From positions 62,001 to 126,000 of the forward strand of contig NZ_BJXA01000013.1 of the NCBI RefSeq assembly GCF_007990755.1: a stretch of DNA of 64,000 nt, read 5' to 3'. The stretch is from Nocardia ninae NBRC 108245. Its GTDB lineage: Bacteria; Actinomycetota; Actinomycetes; Mycobacteriales; Mycobacteriaceae. The notes beneath the pieces were generated by a model, which had not been told where the DNA came from, ran no database searches, and saw only the letters and a list, made by a program, of their open reading frames with translations. Below, in pieces: positions 17,587 through 26,938 of the stretch (position 1 is its first letter; every line of letters starts with the position of its first letter). The translations under genes were made by a program, and so were the position numbers.

Positions 17587-20394
17587 TCAGGTACCGGAAC
17601 CTCGAGCAGGTCGGCGGGCCAGTGCGTGCAGGACGCCGTCGGTGGTCAGGGCGAACAACCAATCGCCCGTGACCGACATGGCAGAGGTGACCGCACCGCC
17701 GAAGTCATACTGGTTCAACAGCTTTCCGGTGCGACGGTCGAGCACGACCAGACGTCCGTCCCAAGTTCCCGCGTAGACAACGGTTTCGGTGGTCGATACG
17801 TGCATGGCGGGGGCATTCGGTGCGGCGGTGCAGCCTGCGGCTACGCGCGCGGGGTCGTCGAGCGGACCGGTGCCCGGTAGGTAGCCGACTCCGGTCTCCC
17901 ACACGGGCTCGGCCGGATCAGGTGCCTGCGTATCGAATGCGCGGACCTTGCCATCGATCGATGCGACGTAGACCAGCTGCCCGCGAGTGGCGGGGGCTGT
18001 CACGGGCGGCGGCCCGGGTTCGCAAGCGCTGCCGGGGATTTCGGCATGCCAGAGCGCACGTCCGTCGCGCGGGTCATGACCGGTCAGACCACCGGCCGTC
18101 ATGGAGATCAGCTGACGATCATCGTCGGTGAGCGCGGGGGAGGAGTGGCTGAACAGTCCGCCCGCCGTGTCGACGGAGTAGCGCCGGGTGCAGGTGGTCA
18201 GGTCCATGGCGATGAGGGTTTGGCTGGAGCCCGAGTGGAGGTAGGCCACTTTCGCGTCTGTGCCGCGCACCGCGGTGCTGTGGAACTCGCCCCACCCTGC
18301 CGGTGCGGTGAACCCACCGCGGAGCCGCTCTCCGGAAGTTGCGTCCCGGCAGACAATTTGGTCGTACTGCTGATAAACCGCGACCGCACGACGCTCGGGC
18401 AGCTCGAAGACACTCACCGGACCACCGGCCCGACCGTAACGGCGCACGGTCTGTCCGACTCGGTGCTCGTCATCGATGGTCTGCCACACCACGGCACCGG
18501 TTTTCACGTCCAGCGCGTACACCCGGCCGACACCGGTGGTGAGGTACACGCGACCACCCTGCACGGTCGGGAAGGACTCCGCATCGCCGTCCAGATAGGT
18601 CCGCCACAGTTCGCGACCGGTATCGCGGTGGTAGGCCAGCACCTGGTGATACGGGGAGGCGAAGGCCTGGGACGTGGCGATCACGGTGTCACCGGCCACG
18701 GCGGCCCCGTTGAGGTGGAAGTGCTCGCCGGTATCGGCCGACCACCGCTGGTCCAGCACGGCACCCGGGTCGGCGGCCGCTGCGGATCCGCCTGATTCGG
18801 CACCTCCTTGGCGGGGCCATTCCGCTCCGGAAGCCGGTGCCGCCTGGTCCGTAACGCCGAAAGCTCCTTGCATGACAGGCCATGACCGACCCGCGGTATC
18901 GACAGAGGTCACCTCGATGCGGTACTTCCCGGGCCGCAGATCCGGGATGCCGCCATGTGCCGCAGTCCAATTGGCGCGCACGGGCGGGCACGGCTCGGCC
19001 TGCCCACCGGGCGGGGTGTAGCAATTCACTGTGCCGGGACGCGCAGTGCTCGCGCCGAACCGCAGATCCGCCCGCCACACCTCGCCGCCGCGGTCGTTGC
19101 GCACCAGGACCTGCGCGTTCGCCGGAGTCCGTCCGGCATCCTCGATATGGAGGTCCACCGGGACCGGCGCACCACCGCGATGCACGCTGTCGGGTGCGGG
19201 ACTCACCAGCGCCGTCCGGTTGTGCACGAAGAACTGCCGGTGCGTGCCGGAGACATAGCCGACGTCCTCGTTCGGCGGCGTCGCGCGATCGTCGGTGATA
19301 CCCGCGAAGTCCAACAGCTGATAACCGGGCCGCGCACCGTCGATGCCGTAGGTGGCTCCCATGTTGTTCACCTCCACCGACCGGGCAAAGGCGCCGCGAC
19401 GAAACTCGCTCTGCTGGTTGTGACCTGCCGCGAACATCCGGACGTCGTAGCGGGCGAGCTCGTCCATCGTCGGCTGGATCGCCTCTCCCGCACCGTATTT
19501 GGTGAACAGCGACCGGTGTGCGAAGACGAACACCTGTTTGCCGACGGCATGGCGTCGCAAATCCTCACGCAGCCAGCGAAGTTGGGGAGCCAGACCGGAC
19601 GTGTCGTAGTTGTTCTCCAACACCACGATATGACGGCCGTTGCGGTCGAAGCTGTACCACTCCGGCCCCATGTTCCGCCGGTAGACCTCCATGCTCGCGG
19701 CGTACCCGGTCGCGGTTCCGGTGCCGCCCGCGTCGTGGTTGCCCATCACCGGATAGAACGGGCGGCCGAAGCGTCCCTTGGTCAGTCCGCTGCGCAGGAT
19801 GTCGTAGCTGCCCTGGCGGCGTTCGGGCGCGGTGTAGTCGGTGACGGTGATGTCGCCGGTCGCGATGGCGACGGTGGCCTCCCGGTTGCGTGCCATCGCC
19901 TCGACCTGCCCGGTCCATTGGGCCCGCGTGGCAGCGGCGGAGGCGTCGCTGCGATTGTCGGTTTCGCTGTCGGACAACATCATCCACGTCTCGCGTGGAT
20001 CGGCCGCGTGCTTGTCGGGAACCAAGGCGAAGTCGATGCCGTCTTGCCGGGGTGTGCCCTCGTCGAGCGCGCGGAAGTAGCGGGGGACCGAATCTTCCCG
20101 CAGCGCCGGGGTGTACCCATCCGGTGAGACGACCTGGACCAGATCGGTTTCCCGGCGCTTCGGATCTATGCGCAGCCGGTAGTCGCCGTCCTTGCCGGTC
20201 TTCGCCCAGACCGAGCCGTCGGTGACCGACACGTCCGGCAATCCCTGCTCCCCGCTGTCGCGGACGCCGTTGCCGTTTCGATCGTCGAAGACCGTGCCGC
20301 GCGCCTCGGTCGAGGCGTCCGCCGCCCCGTCTGCCGGTCCCGTCGCGGTGATCATTGTGAGGATGATGAACAGACATAGCAGGCATTTCCGCAC
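17587..20394 (-). CDS. exported calcineurin-like phosphoesterase fused to a PQQ-type beta-propeller
   Basis: A 935-residue secreted protein with a Sec signal peptide at 1-24. A SdrD-B-like segment follows (DDRNGNGVRDSGEQGLPD, ~37-54). A metallophosphoesterase domain spans ~135-360 and a WD/PQQ-type propeller ~590-925, with repeats such as VYALDVKTGAVVWQT and VVLDRRTGKLLNQY. Several metal-site motifs deviate: SDSE (142-144) replaces the first DxH, and GHNQ (324-327) replaces GHxH. TGD (179-181), GNHD (218-221) and FAH (291-293) are kept, so activity is uncertain. The GTG start has a TAGCGT -10 seven bases upstream and no ribosome-binding site, which suggests a leaderless mRNA. Confidence 0.82.
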   Translation of the reverse strand: MRKCLLCLFIILTMITATGPADGAADASTEARGTVFDDRNGNGVRDSGEQGLPDVSVTDGSVWAKTGKDGDYRLRIDPKRRETDLVQVVSPDGYTPALREDSVPRYFRALDEGTPRQDGIDFALVPDKHAADPRETWMMLSDSETDNRSDASAAATRAQWTGQVEAMARNREATVAIATGDITVTDYTAPERRQGSYDILRSGLTKGRFGRPFYPVMGNHDAGGTGTATGYAASMEVYRRNMGPEWYSFDRNGRHIVVLENNYDTSGLAPQLRWLREDLRRHAVGKQVFVFAHRSLFTKYGAGEAIQPTMDELARYDVRMFAAGHNQQSEFRRGAFARSVEVNNMGATYGIDGARPGYQLLDFAGITDDRATPPNEDVGYVSGTHRQFFVHNRTALVSPAPDSVHRGGAPVPVDLHIEDAGRTPANAQVLVRNDRGGEVWRADLRFGASTARPGTVNCYTPPGGQAEPCPPVRANWTAAHGGIPDLRPGKYRIEVTSVDTAGRSWPVMQGAFGVTDQAAPASGAEWPRQGGAESGGSAAAADPGAVLDQRWSADTGEHFHLNGAAVAGDTVIATSQAFASPYHQVLAYHRDTGRELWRTYLDGDAESFPTVQGGRVYLTTGVGRVYALDVKTGAVVWQTIDDEHRVGQTVRRYGRAGGPVSVFELPERRAVAVYQQYDQIVCRDATSGERLRGGFTAPAGWGEFHSTAVRGTDAKVAYLHSGSSQTLIAMDLTTCTRRYSVDTAGGLFSHSSPALTDDDRQLISMTAGGLTGHDPRDGRALWHAEIPGSACEPGPPPVTAPATRGQLVYVASIDGKVRAFDTQAPDPAEPVWETGVGYLPGTGPLDDPARVAAGCTAAPNAPAMHVSTTETVVYAGTWDGRLVVLDRRTGKLLNQYDFGGAVTSAMSVTGDWLFALTTDGVLHALARRPARGSGT

Positions 20395-20401
20395 GGAAAT
20401 A

Positions 20402-20407
20402 ACGCTA
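20402..20407 (-). promoter_or_regulatory. -10 element for the leaderless phosphoesterase gene
   Basis: On the reverse strand this reads TAGCGT, seven bases before the GTG at 20394. No Shine-Dalgarno sequence lies between, so the transcript probably starts at the GTG. Confidence 0.4.
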
Positions 20408-20529
20408 GGGGACCGGTGACCGCAGTGCGGCCGTCTCCCGCTACAGTTCGCCCGCTGTACCGCCGATGTTCCCTTCGCGCTGTAGGTGGCGAACTGCCGC
20501 CAGGGACGCGCGAGGCAGACTGTTCGGTA

Positions 20530-22971
20530 ATGAAACTGCCTGAACTTCCCGATCTGCCGGTCCGCGGCGCGCTCGACCGCATCGTCGCGACGTTGGCCGA
20601 GCGCGAGACGGCGGTGCTGGTCGCGCCGCCGGGGACCGGGAAAACGACCTTGGTGCCGTTGGCGTTGGCGGCGGGGACCACCGGGCGGGTGCTGGTGGCG
20701 GAGCCCAGGCGGTTGGCGGCTCGGGCTGCGGCCGGACGGATGGCCGCGCTACTGGGGGAGTCGGTCGGCGAGACCGTCGGTTACTCGGTCCGCGGGGATC
20801 GGCGAGTAGGGAAACAGACTCGGATCGAGGTCGTCACGTCGGGATTGCTGGTGCGACGGCTGCAGGGCGATCCCGAGTTGGCGGGCGTGGATGTGGTTGT
20901 CCTCGACGAGTGTCATGAGCGGCATCTCGACGCGGATCTACTGCTGGCGTTGCTGCTCGACGCGCGGGCCGGGTTGCGCCCGGATCTGCGGGTGCTGGCG
21001 ACCTCGGCGACCGTTGCGGCGGAACGTCTTTCGGTGCTGCTGGGCGGAGCGCCGGTGCTGCAGGTTCAGGGCCGGGCCTATCCGGTCGACCTGACGTATG
21101 TTCCGCCGCTGCCCCGGGAACGGGTGGAAGCGCAGGTCGCTCGCGCCACCAGGGCGGCCCTCACCGCTACCGCGGGTGACGTGCTCGTCTTCCTGCCCGG
21201 CGCCGCCGAAATCCGCCGGACGACAGCACTTCTCGGCGACGTGGACGGGGTGGACGTGGTTCCGTTGCACGGCAGGCTGTCCGCAGCCGGACAGGACACG
21301 GCGTTGCGGTCCGGGGCGCGGCGGCGCGTGGTGCTGTCCACGGCGGTAGCGGAGTCCAGTTTGACGGTCCCCGGTGTGCGCGCGGTGGTGGATTCGGGAC
21401 TGGCGCGGGTGCCGCGAATCGATCGGGGACGTGGACTGTCCGGTCTTGCGACAGTGCGGGTTTCGGCGGCGGTGGCCGAGCAGCGGGCCGGTCGGGCCGG
21501 GCGCGAGGCGCCGGGACAGGTCTGGCGATGCTGGCCGGAACACGAGCACAGCACGCTGCCCGCCTATCCCGAGCCGGAGATTCGGACGGCGGATCTGACG
21601 CGACTGGCATTGGAGCTGGCGTGCTGGGGCACGGCCGACGGACAGGGCCTCGCCTGGTGGGATGCCCCGCCACCCGGCGGTTTGGCCGCAGGCCGAGAGG
21701 TGTTGCGCGCGTTGGGAGCCGTGGACGACGACGGCGCGGTGACCGACCGTGGGCGGCGCATCGCCCGGATCGGGTTGCATCCTCGATTGGCGCGGGCGCT
21801 GCTCGACGGAGCGCCCGTGGTGGGTGCACAGGCGGCCGCGGAAGTGGTCACCGTACTCGACGACGACACGCTCATCTCCGGAGTCGATTTGGCAGCCGGT
21901 CTGCGTGTGCTGCGCCGCGAACGTCCGGCGCGCTGGCGGCGTGAGGTCGAGCGGCTGGCCCGCTTGGTCGACCCGTCGGACGGCGCTGATGACCCGGCTT
22001 TCGTTGTCGCACTGGCTCATCCGGAGCGACTGGCGCGCCGCCGCGGTGCGGGATCGTCGAGCTATCTCATGGTCGGCGGGACCGCGGTGACGCTGCCGCC
22101 CAGTTCGGGATTGGGTGATGCGGAGTGGCTGGCGGTCGGTGTCGCCACGCGCGATCCGGGTCGTTCCGACGGCTGGATCCGGTCGGCCGCCGTCGCCGAC
22201 GAACAACTGGCCCGCCGTGCCGCGTCGAACCTGCTGACCACCGCCGAGGAGGTCGATTGGATCGACGGCGAGGTGGTCGCCCGGCGAATCGAAGGCCTCG
22301 GCTCGATCGTGTTGTCGGAGAAGCGAATCCATAATCCCGATCGCCAATTGCTCAGCGCTGCGGTGCATCGCGGACTGAACTCGACGGGTCTGGGCCTGCT
22401 GCGCTGGGATGCCGAAGCCATCGCCTTACGACAGCGCCTCGAATTCCTGCACCGCACCCTCGGTATCCCGTGGCCCGCGGTCGACGACGAATCGCTGCTC
22501 GCCGCCGCCGACACCTGGCTCGGCCCCGAACTCGCCACCGCCCGCAGCCGCGCCGACCTCGCACGCATCGACGCCGGACAAGCCCTGCGCCGCCTACTAC
22601 CCTGGCCGGACGCCACCCGCATGGACGAACTGGCACCCGAACGCCTCGCCGTCCCCTCCGGCAGCCGCCCGCGCCTCGACTACTCCACCGACCCGCCGGT
22701 CCTCGCGGTCAAGGTGCAGGAAGTCTTCGGCTGGACCGAAGCACCCCGCCTGGCCGACGGCCGCGTCCCGATCGTGCTGCACCTGCTCTCACCCGCCCAA
22801 CGCCCGGTCGCGGTCACCGCCGACCTGGCCTCGTTCTGGCACACCGGCTGGCCGCAGGTCCGCGCCGACCTCCGCGGCCGCTACCCCAAACACGCCTGGC
22901 CCGAAGACCCCACCACCGTCCCCGCCCACCGCGGCACCGCCCGCAACGCAACCGGCCGACCCCGGAGTTGA
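20530..22971 (+). CDS. hrpB: ATP-dependent DExH-box helicase HrpB
   Basis: An 813-residue RNA-helicase-like ATPase. It opens LPELPDLPVRGAL as HrpB proteins do. Walker A is APPGTGKTT (~33-41), the DExH box is DECH (~129-132) and the helicase C region has SATVAAERLSVLL. The family-specific C-terminal domain ends TADLASFWHTGWPQVRADLR and RYPKHAWPEDP. Its cellular role is not well defined. The ATG at 20530 was chosen because the family N-terminus starts there; a GTG at 20416 would add 38 unrelated residues. Base use changes along the gene: the 5' two-thirds favour G in third positions, the 3' end favours C. Confidence 0.92.
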   Translation: MKLPELPDLPVRGALDRIVATLAERETAVLVAPPGTGKTTLVPLALAAGTTGRVLVAEPRRLAARAAAGRMAALLGESVGETVGYSVRGDRRVGKQTRIEVVTSGLLVRRLQGDPELAGVDVVVLDECHERHLDADLLLALLLDARAGLRPDLRVLATSATVAAERLSVLLGGAPVLQVQGRAYPVDLTYVPPLPRERVEAQVARATRAALTATAGDVLVFLPGAAEIRRTTALLGDVDGVDVVPLHGRLSAAGQDTALRSGARRRVVLSTAVAESSLTVPGVRAVVDSGLARVPRIDRGRGLSGLATVRVSAAVAEQRAGRAGREAPGQVWRCWPEHEHSTLPAYPEPEIRTADLTRLALELACWGTADGQGLAWWDAPPPGGLAAGREVLRALGAVDDDGAVTDRGRRIARIGLHPRLARALLDGAPVVGAQAAAEVVTVLDDDTLISGVDLAAGLRVLRRERPARWRREVERLARLVDPSDGADDPAFVVALAHPERLARRRGAGSSSYLMVGGTAVTLPPSSGLGDAEWLAVGVATRDPGRSDGWIRSAAVADEQLARRAASNLLTTAEEVDWIDGEVVARRIEGLGSIVLSEKRIHNPDRQLLSAAVHRGLNSTGLGLLRWDAEAIALRQRLEFLHRTLGIPWPAVDDESLLAAADTWLGPELATARSRADLARIDAGQALRRLLPWPDATRMDELAPERLAVPSGSRPRLDYSTDPPVLAVKVQEVFGWTEAPRLADGRVPIVLHLLSPAQRPVAVTADLASFWHTGWPQVRADLRGRYPKHAWPEDPTTVPAHRGTARNATGRPRS

Positions 22972-23101
22972 GCACTTGCCGCGAGCGAGCTCTGTGATGG
23001 CGATGCGGGCCGCCCTCGAAGTTGCTCCCGCGGTCGAATCCTTCGGACTCCGGGCACCACTGAGTCTCGCCGCAGCGCAGTAGTGTGCCGACAGAGTTCG
23101 C

Positions 23102-23548
23102 TTATCCGCCAGTCGACTCGGCCAGACCGCGCAGCGTCGCCAGATCGTGAGCAAGGTTGCGCCGCAACATATATGCGAGCAGTGGCCCGAACGCACGCTG
23201 CAGGCCGTGCGGCGTGACGCGCAGTTCGAGACGGGCAAGGCAGCGGTCAGGTGTCAACGGACGCACCATGCGTGCGCCTTCGGCGTCAGCACCGGAAGTG
23301 GTGCGCCAAGTCATCCGAACGCCGGGATCCACGGTGACGACCTCCCCACCGTTGTGCCAGGTTCGGCCGGCGAGGCGGAGTTCCTCGTCGGTTCGCGTAC
23401 CGGGCGTGGCGATGCCCGGCGGTTCCGCCGTCATCGCGACAACTCCGGTGCGCCAAGCGCTGTCATTGGCGTAGTCGGCGAGCAATGCCCAGACGGTCGA
23501 GGCCGGCCGGTCGATCACCATCTCGGCGCTCAGATCGAAGGTTCTCAT
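23102..23548 (-). CDS. SRPBCC-family protein
   Basis: A 148-residue SRPBCC/START-like fold protein. The first strand and helix are MVIDRPASTVWALLADYAND, and the closing helix is RRNLAHDLATLRGLAE. It is translationally coupled to the upstream SnoaL-like gene by an ATGA overlap at 23545-23548, so the two are probably made together. Both may bind or modify a common small molecule. No catalytic residues are evident. Confidence 0.8.
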   Translation of the reverse strand: MRTFDLSAEMVIDRPASTVWALLADYANDSAWRTGVVAMTAEPPGIATPGTRTDEELRLAGRTWHNGGEVVTVDPGVRMTWRTTSGADAEGARMVRPLTPDRCLARLELRVTPHGLQRAFGPLLAYMLRRNLAHDLATLRGLAESTGG

Positions 23549-23940
23549 CGCCGCACCCCCAGCGCCGTTAGCATGGCGGGGGTGTCGATGTAGGCGTCGT
23601 AACCGGCGATCAGGCCGTCGCGCACATGCCAGACATGGACCTCCGGCAGGTCGAACGTGACGCCATCCGGAATGGTCATCCCGGTGGTGCGCCCGACCTG
23701 CACCACGTCGTCACCCGCGGCGAACAGCTGCTCGGAAATCACCGTGCTGTCGATATGCGCGAGCAGGGTGGTGAAGAACCGCACCGCACCGGAATATCCG
23801 TGATGATGGCCGCCCCATGGCAGTTCATCCGCCTGGGTGATTCCGATATCAGGGGCGAACAAGCGCGGGATCACGCCGAAGTCGCGGGTGTCGAAGGCTC
23901 GATACACCTGCGCGATGAGGTCGAGGCTGGAATGCGGCAT
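23545..23940 (-). CDS. SnoaL-like (NTF2-fold) protein
   Basis: A 131-residue NTF2/SnoaL-fold protein (LIAQVYRAFDTRDFGVIPRL at the N-terminus, GVTFDLPEVHVWHVRDGLIA near the end). Such proteins are cyclases, isomerases or ligand binders. The ATG at 23940 was chosen because the fold starts there; a longer frame upstream adds 35 basic residues with no family match. It overlaps the SRPBCC gene. The SARP-type regulator gene ends 112 bases upstream on the same strand. Confidence 0.8.
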   Translation of the reverse strand: MPHSSLDLIAQVYRAFDTRDFGVIPRLFAPDIGITQADELPWGGHHHGYSGAVRFFTTLLAHIDSTVISEQLFAAGDDVVQVGRTTGMTIPDGVTFDLPEVHVWHVRDGLIAGYDAYIDTPAMLTALGVRR

Positions 23941-24052
23941 GGTTGAGGTTCCTTGGTCGCGTCGGCTCGAGCGGCACAGTGGGTGACCGCTCGAATCCAC
24001 TGTCGCGCCCGGCCGTTTCAATCCCGCTACAAGAACCCCGAGCAACCTGTGG

Positions 24053-26899
24053 TCAGCGCGCGTCAGCGGCTCGCACGACGGACACCATCTGCGCCCAGGT
24101 CATCCGCCTGCCCGATTCTTCGGCGACACGGCGTTGCTCCTCGTTCAAGGACCGTTCCATCCGGTCGATGAGATCGGGATGAGCGAAGTGCAGATAGCGG
24201 CGCGGATCCGCGCCGACCCGTGCGGAGTGATGGAGGGCGGCCGCGCGGAGCTGTACCGCCGCCTGAGGCGACGCCAACACCAGCAGCGCGTAGGCCCCGG
24301 CATGCACGGCACCCAGCGCGTCGGCGATATTCGACTGTGCGGCAAAGACAGTCAGCGCTCGATCGATGGCGGCGACGGCCTCACGCGCCGCGACCGTGTC
24401 GTCCACCGACGTCAGGATCGACCACGCCAGCGCGACGTCGGCCATGCCTTGACACCACAGGTGACCGCATTGCGCACTGAGTTGTCGAGCAGCGCGCAAG
24501 TAGTCGAGAGCCTCGATGCGATTGCCCGCCAACAACAGTGCGATGCCCTGACCGAACTGAGCGCAGCCGCGAATCCAGTCCGGTGTCGGCAGCCGATCGA
24601 CTTCGGTGACGAGCCGATCGGCCGCCACCCGTGTCGCCGCAGCATCACCGAGCGCACTCACCGCGATAGCCCGATACATCAACCCGTGTAACCACAGCTC
24701 CCGCTCGGCATCGGCATTGCCGAGCAGATCGAGAGCGGCGTCGGCCCGAGCAAGCGCTTCGCGGGGATCGCCCGCGTGAAAGGACACGATGGACAGTGCG
24801 AGCAGCCCACGCACCCGATCCATGCCTGCGGCGTCCCCGGCCGCGGCGAGTGACGTCAGGATGAAATTCCGTCCCTCTACCAGCACTCCGAGGCTGCTCC
24901 ACGCGAAGTGCAGTGCCGCCGCCGACCGCAGCGCCGCCACCGGGCAATGCTCGAGGTCGTGCTCGAGCGCGGACTTGATATTGGGCAACTCGGCGGCGAG
25001 AGCACGGTAGGCCGTGCCCGCGTCGTGTCCGGTCAGCAAGGCGGACTGCTCGGCCACGAATCCACGCACCCAGTTCGCGTGTGCGGCCCGCGTTGCCTTC
25101 GAGTCGGGATCGGTGACCCGGCAGTACCGGCGCATGGTTTCCAGCAGTCGGTAGCGCGGCCCGTCAGGGCCGATATCGGCGGTGATGACCGAGCGGTCGA
25201 GCAGTGCCGCCAGCGTGGCGAGCACGCCGGTATCGGGGTCGACGGGGCGGACGGCTTCGGCGGCCTGCCAGGTGAAGCCGCCCTCGAACGGCCACAGCCG
25301 CAACAACATCGACCGATCGGTCTCGGCGAGATGCTCGACGCTCCAGCCGATCGCAGCCTGCAGGCTGGCATGGCGCGACAGCGACCCGCGCGGGGTCGGC
25401 CCGAGCACATCCATCCGGTCGTGGATGTGTGCGGCGATCCCGCGCAGCCCCAACGTCCGTTCCCGGGCGGCCGCGAGTTCGATCGCCAGCGGCAACCCGT
25501 CGACCGTTGTGCAGATCTCCCGCGCGGCCGTCAGATCCGAGTCGTCGGGTTGCCATCCCGGCCGTGCGGCGCGCACCCGATCGAGCAACAACCGGACCGC
25601 GGCACCGTCTGTCCCGTCCGCCGCTTGGACCGGCAACGGCTCGAGCACCAGCACCTGTTCGCCGTCGATGCCCAGAGGTTGTCTGCTGGTCGCCAGGACG
25701 CGCAGTTCCGGACAGCTGTCCAGCAACATGATGGTCAGTTCCGCGACGGGGCCGATCAGGTGTTCGCAGTTGTCGAGCACCAGCAGTCCCGGTCGCAAGG
25801 TCAGCGCGCGCCGTACCAGCGTGGCCGGGTCTCCGGTGACATGGACCAGACCGAGCGCGGTGGCGACCGCGACAACGACACCGTCCGGATCGTGCACATC
25901 GCTCAACCGCACCAGCCACCGGTCGGGCGCGTTCTCGACGGCGGCACAGTATTCGACGGCCAACCGGGTCTTGCCGATCCCCGCCGATCCGACCAGGCTG
26001 ACCAGCCGTCCCATCGACACCAGTGCGCCGATCTGTGCCAACTCCGCGCGGCGCCCGACGAACGAGGACAGCGGACGCGGGATGACCTGCCGCTCCGGCG
26101 AGACCGCGGCACCTGCCGGAACAGGCGGTGGCGCAGGCGATTCGACCAGCAAGAGCTGTGGGTCGTGATCGAGCATGCGCTGCTCCAGCTTGCGCAAGGC
26201 CGGGCCGGGTTCGACGCCGAGCTCGTCGACCAGCAGCTCTCGGACCCGGCGGAGCTCGGCCAGCGCCTGGGCCTGCCGACCGCTGCGGTACAGACCCAAC
26301 GCGAGCAATTCCCAACGCCGTTCCCGAAACGGTGTCGCGGTGACCGCCTCGATGAGATCGGCCACCGCCGCGGCGGTGTGCCCGCCGGCCAGTCGCGCCG
26401 CTTGCAGCTCTTCGACCGCGACATCGCGCAGTTCGATCAACCGTGCTCGCTCGGCCGAAAGCATTGGGGCTTCATCCAATTCGAGCCACGGCAGGCCCCG
26501 CCACAGCGCCAGCGCCGCATCGAAGCAGCGCGCCGCGGGCTCGGCCTCCGCCGCGGTGCGCAGCGCTACCCCCTGCGCGACCAGATCCGCGAATAGATGG
26601 CTGTCGGTCCATTCCGGCGGCACCGCCAGCTGATAGCCGAACTCGCTGCGCCGCAGGCACTCCCGTGCATCAGCGCCGATGGCCGTCCGCAGCCGCGACG
26701 CGATCACTCGCATCGTCGCGACGGCCTGCTGCGGCTGATCGGCCGCCCACACCAGCTCGGCCAGTGCCGCATCGGGGACGGGACGCCCCACCGTCGTAGC
26801 GAGCGCCGCGAGGAACCGCCGCGGCACTCGGCCACCCAGGTCGACGACGCGGCCGTCCACCTCGACCACCAGCGGGCCGAGCACCCGGACAAACAGCAC
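24053..26899 (-). CDS. SARP/AfsR-like regulator: wHTH, BTAD, NB-ARC ATPase and TPR
   Basis: A 948-residue large regulator of the AfsR/SARP class. The N-terminal ~95 residues are the OmpR-like winged helix-turn-helix (MLFVRVLGPLVVEVDGR). A bacterial transcriptional activator domain reaches ~250 (ERARLIELRDVAVEELQAAR, ending near ELGVEPGPALRKLEQ). An NB-ARC/STAND ATPase follows with Walker A GSAGIGKTRLA (~310-320) and LLVLDNCEHL as Walker B. The C-terminal third is TPR-like helical repeats. Such proteins activate secondary-metabolism promoters after oligomerising with ATP. The GTG start lacks a clear ribosome-binding site. The target genes are unknown; the SnoaL and SRPBCC genes downstream are candidates. 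Confidence 0.88.
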   Translation of the reverse strand: MLFVRVLGPLVVEVDGRVVDLGGRVPRRFLAALATTVGRPVPDAALAELVWAADQPQQAVATMRVIASRLRTAIGADARECLRRSEFGYQLAVPPEWTDSHLFADLVAQGVALRTAAEAEPAARCFDAALALWRGLPWLELDEAPMLSAERARLIELRDVAVEELQAARLAGGHTAAAVADLIEAVTATPFRERRWELLALGLYRSGRQAQALAELRRVRELLVDELGVEPGPALRKLEQRMLDHDPQLLLVESPAPPPVPAGAAVSPERQVIPRPLSSFVGRRAELAQIGALVSMGRLVSLVGSAGIGKTRLAVEYCAAVENAPDRWLVRLSDVHDPDGVVVAVATALGLVHVTGDPATLVRRALTLRPGLLVLDNCEHLIGPVAELTIMLLDSCPELRVLATSRQPLGIDGEQVLVLEPLPVQAADGTDGAAVRLLLDRVRAARPGWQPDDSDLTAAREICTTVDGLPLAIELAAARERTLGLRGIAAHIHDRMDVLGPTPRGSLSRHASLQAAIGWSVEHLAETDRSMLLRLWPFEGGFTWQAAEAVRPVDPDTGVLATLAALLDRSVITADIGPDGPRYRLLETMRRYCRVTDPDSKATRAAHANWVRGFVAEQSALLTGHDAGTAYRALAAELPNIKSALEHDLEHCPVAALRSAAALHFAWSSLGVLVEGRNFILTSLAAAGDAAGMDRVRGLLALSIVSFHAGDPREALARADAALDLLGNADAERELWLHGLMYRAIAVSALGDAAATRVAADRLVTEVDRLPTPDWIRGCAQFGQGIALLLAGNRIEALDYLRAARQLSAQCGHLWCQGMADVALAWSILTSVDDTVAAREAVAAIDRALTVFAAQSNIADALGAVHAGAYALLVLASPQAAVQLRAAALHHSARVGADPRRYLHFAHPDLIDRMERSLNEEQRRVAEESGRRMTWAQMVSVVRAADAR

Positions 26900-26938
26900 G
26901 TCCCGAGCGTAACCGGCGAGGCTCAGGCACGGGCTTTC

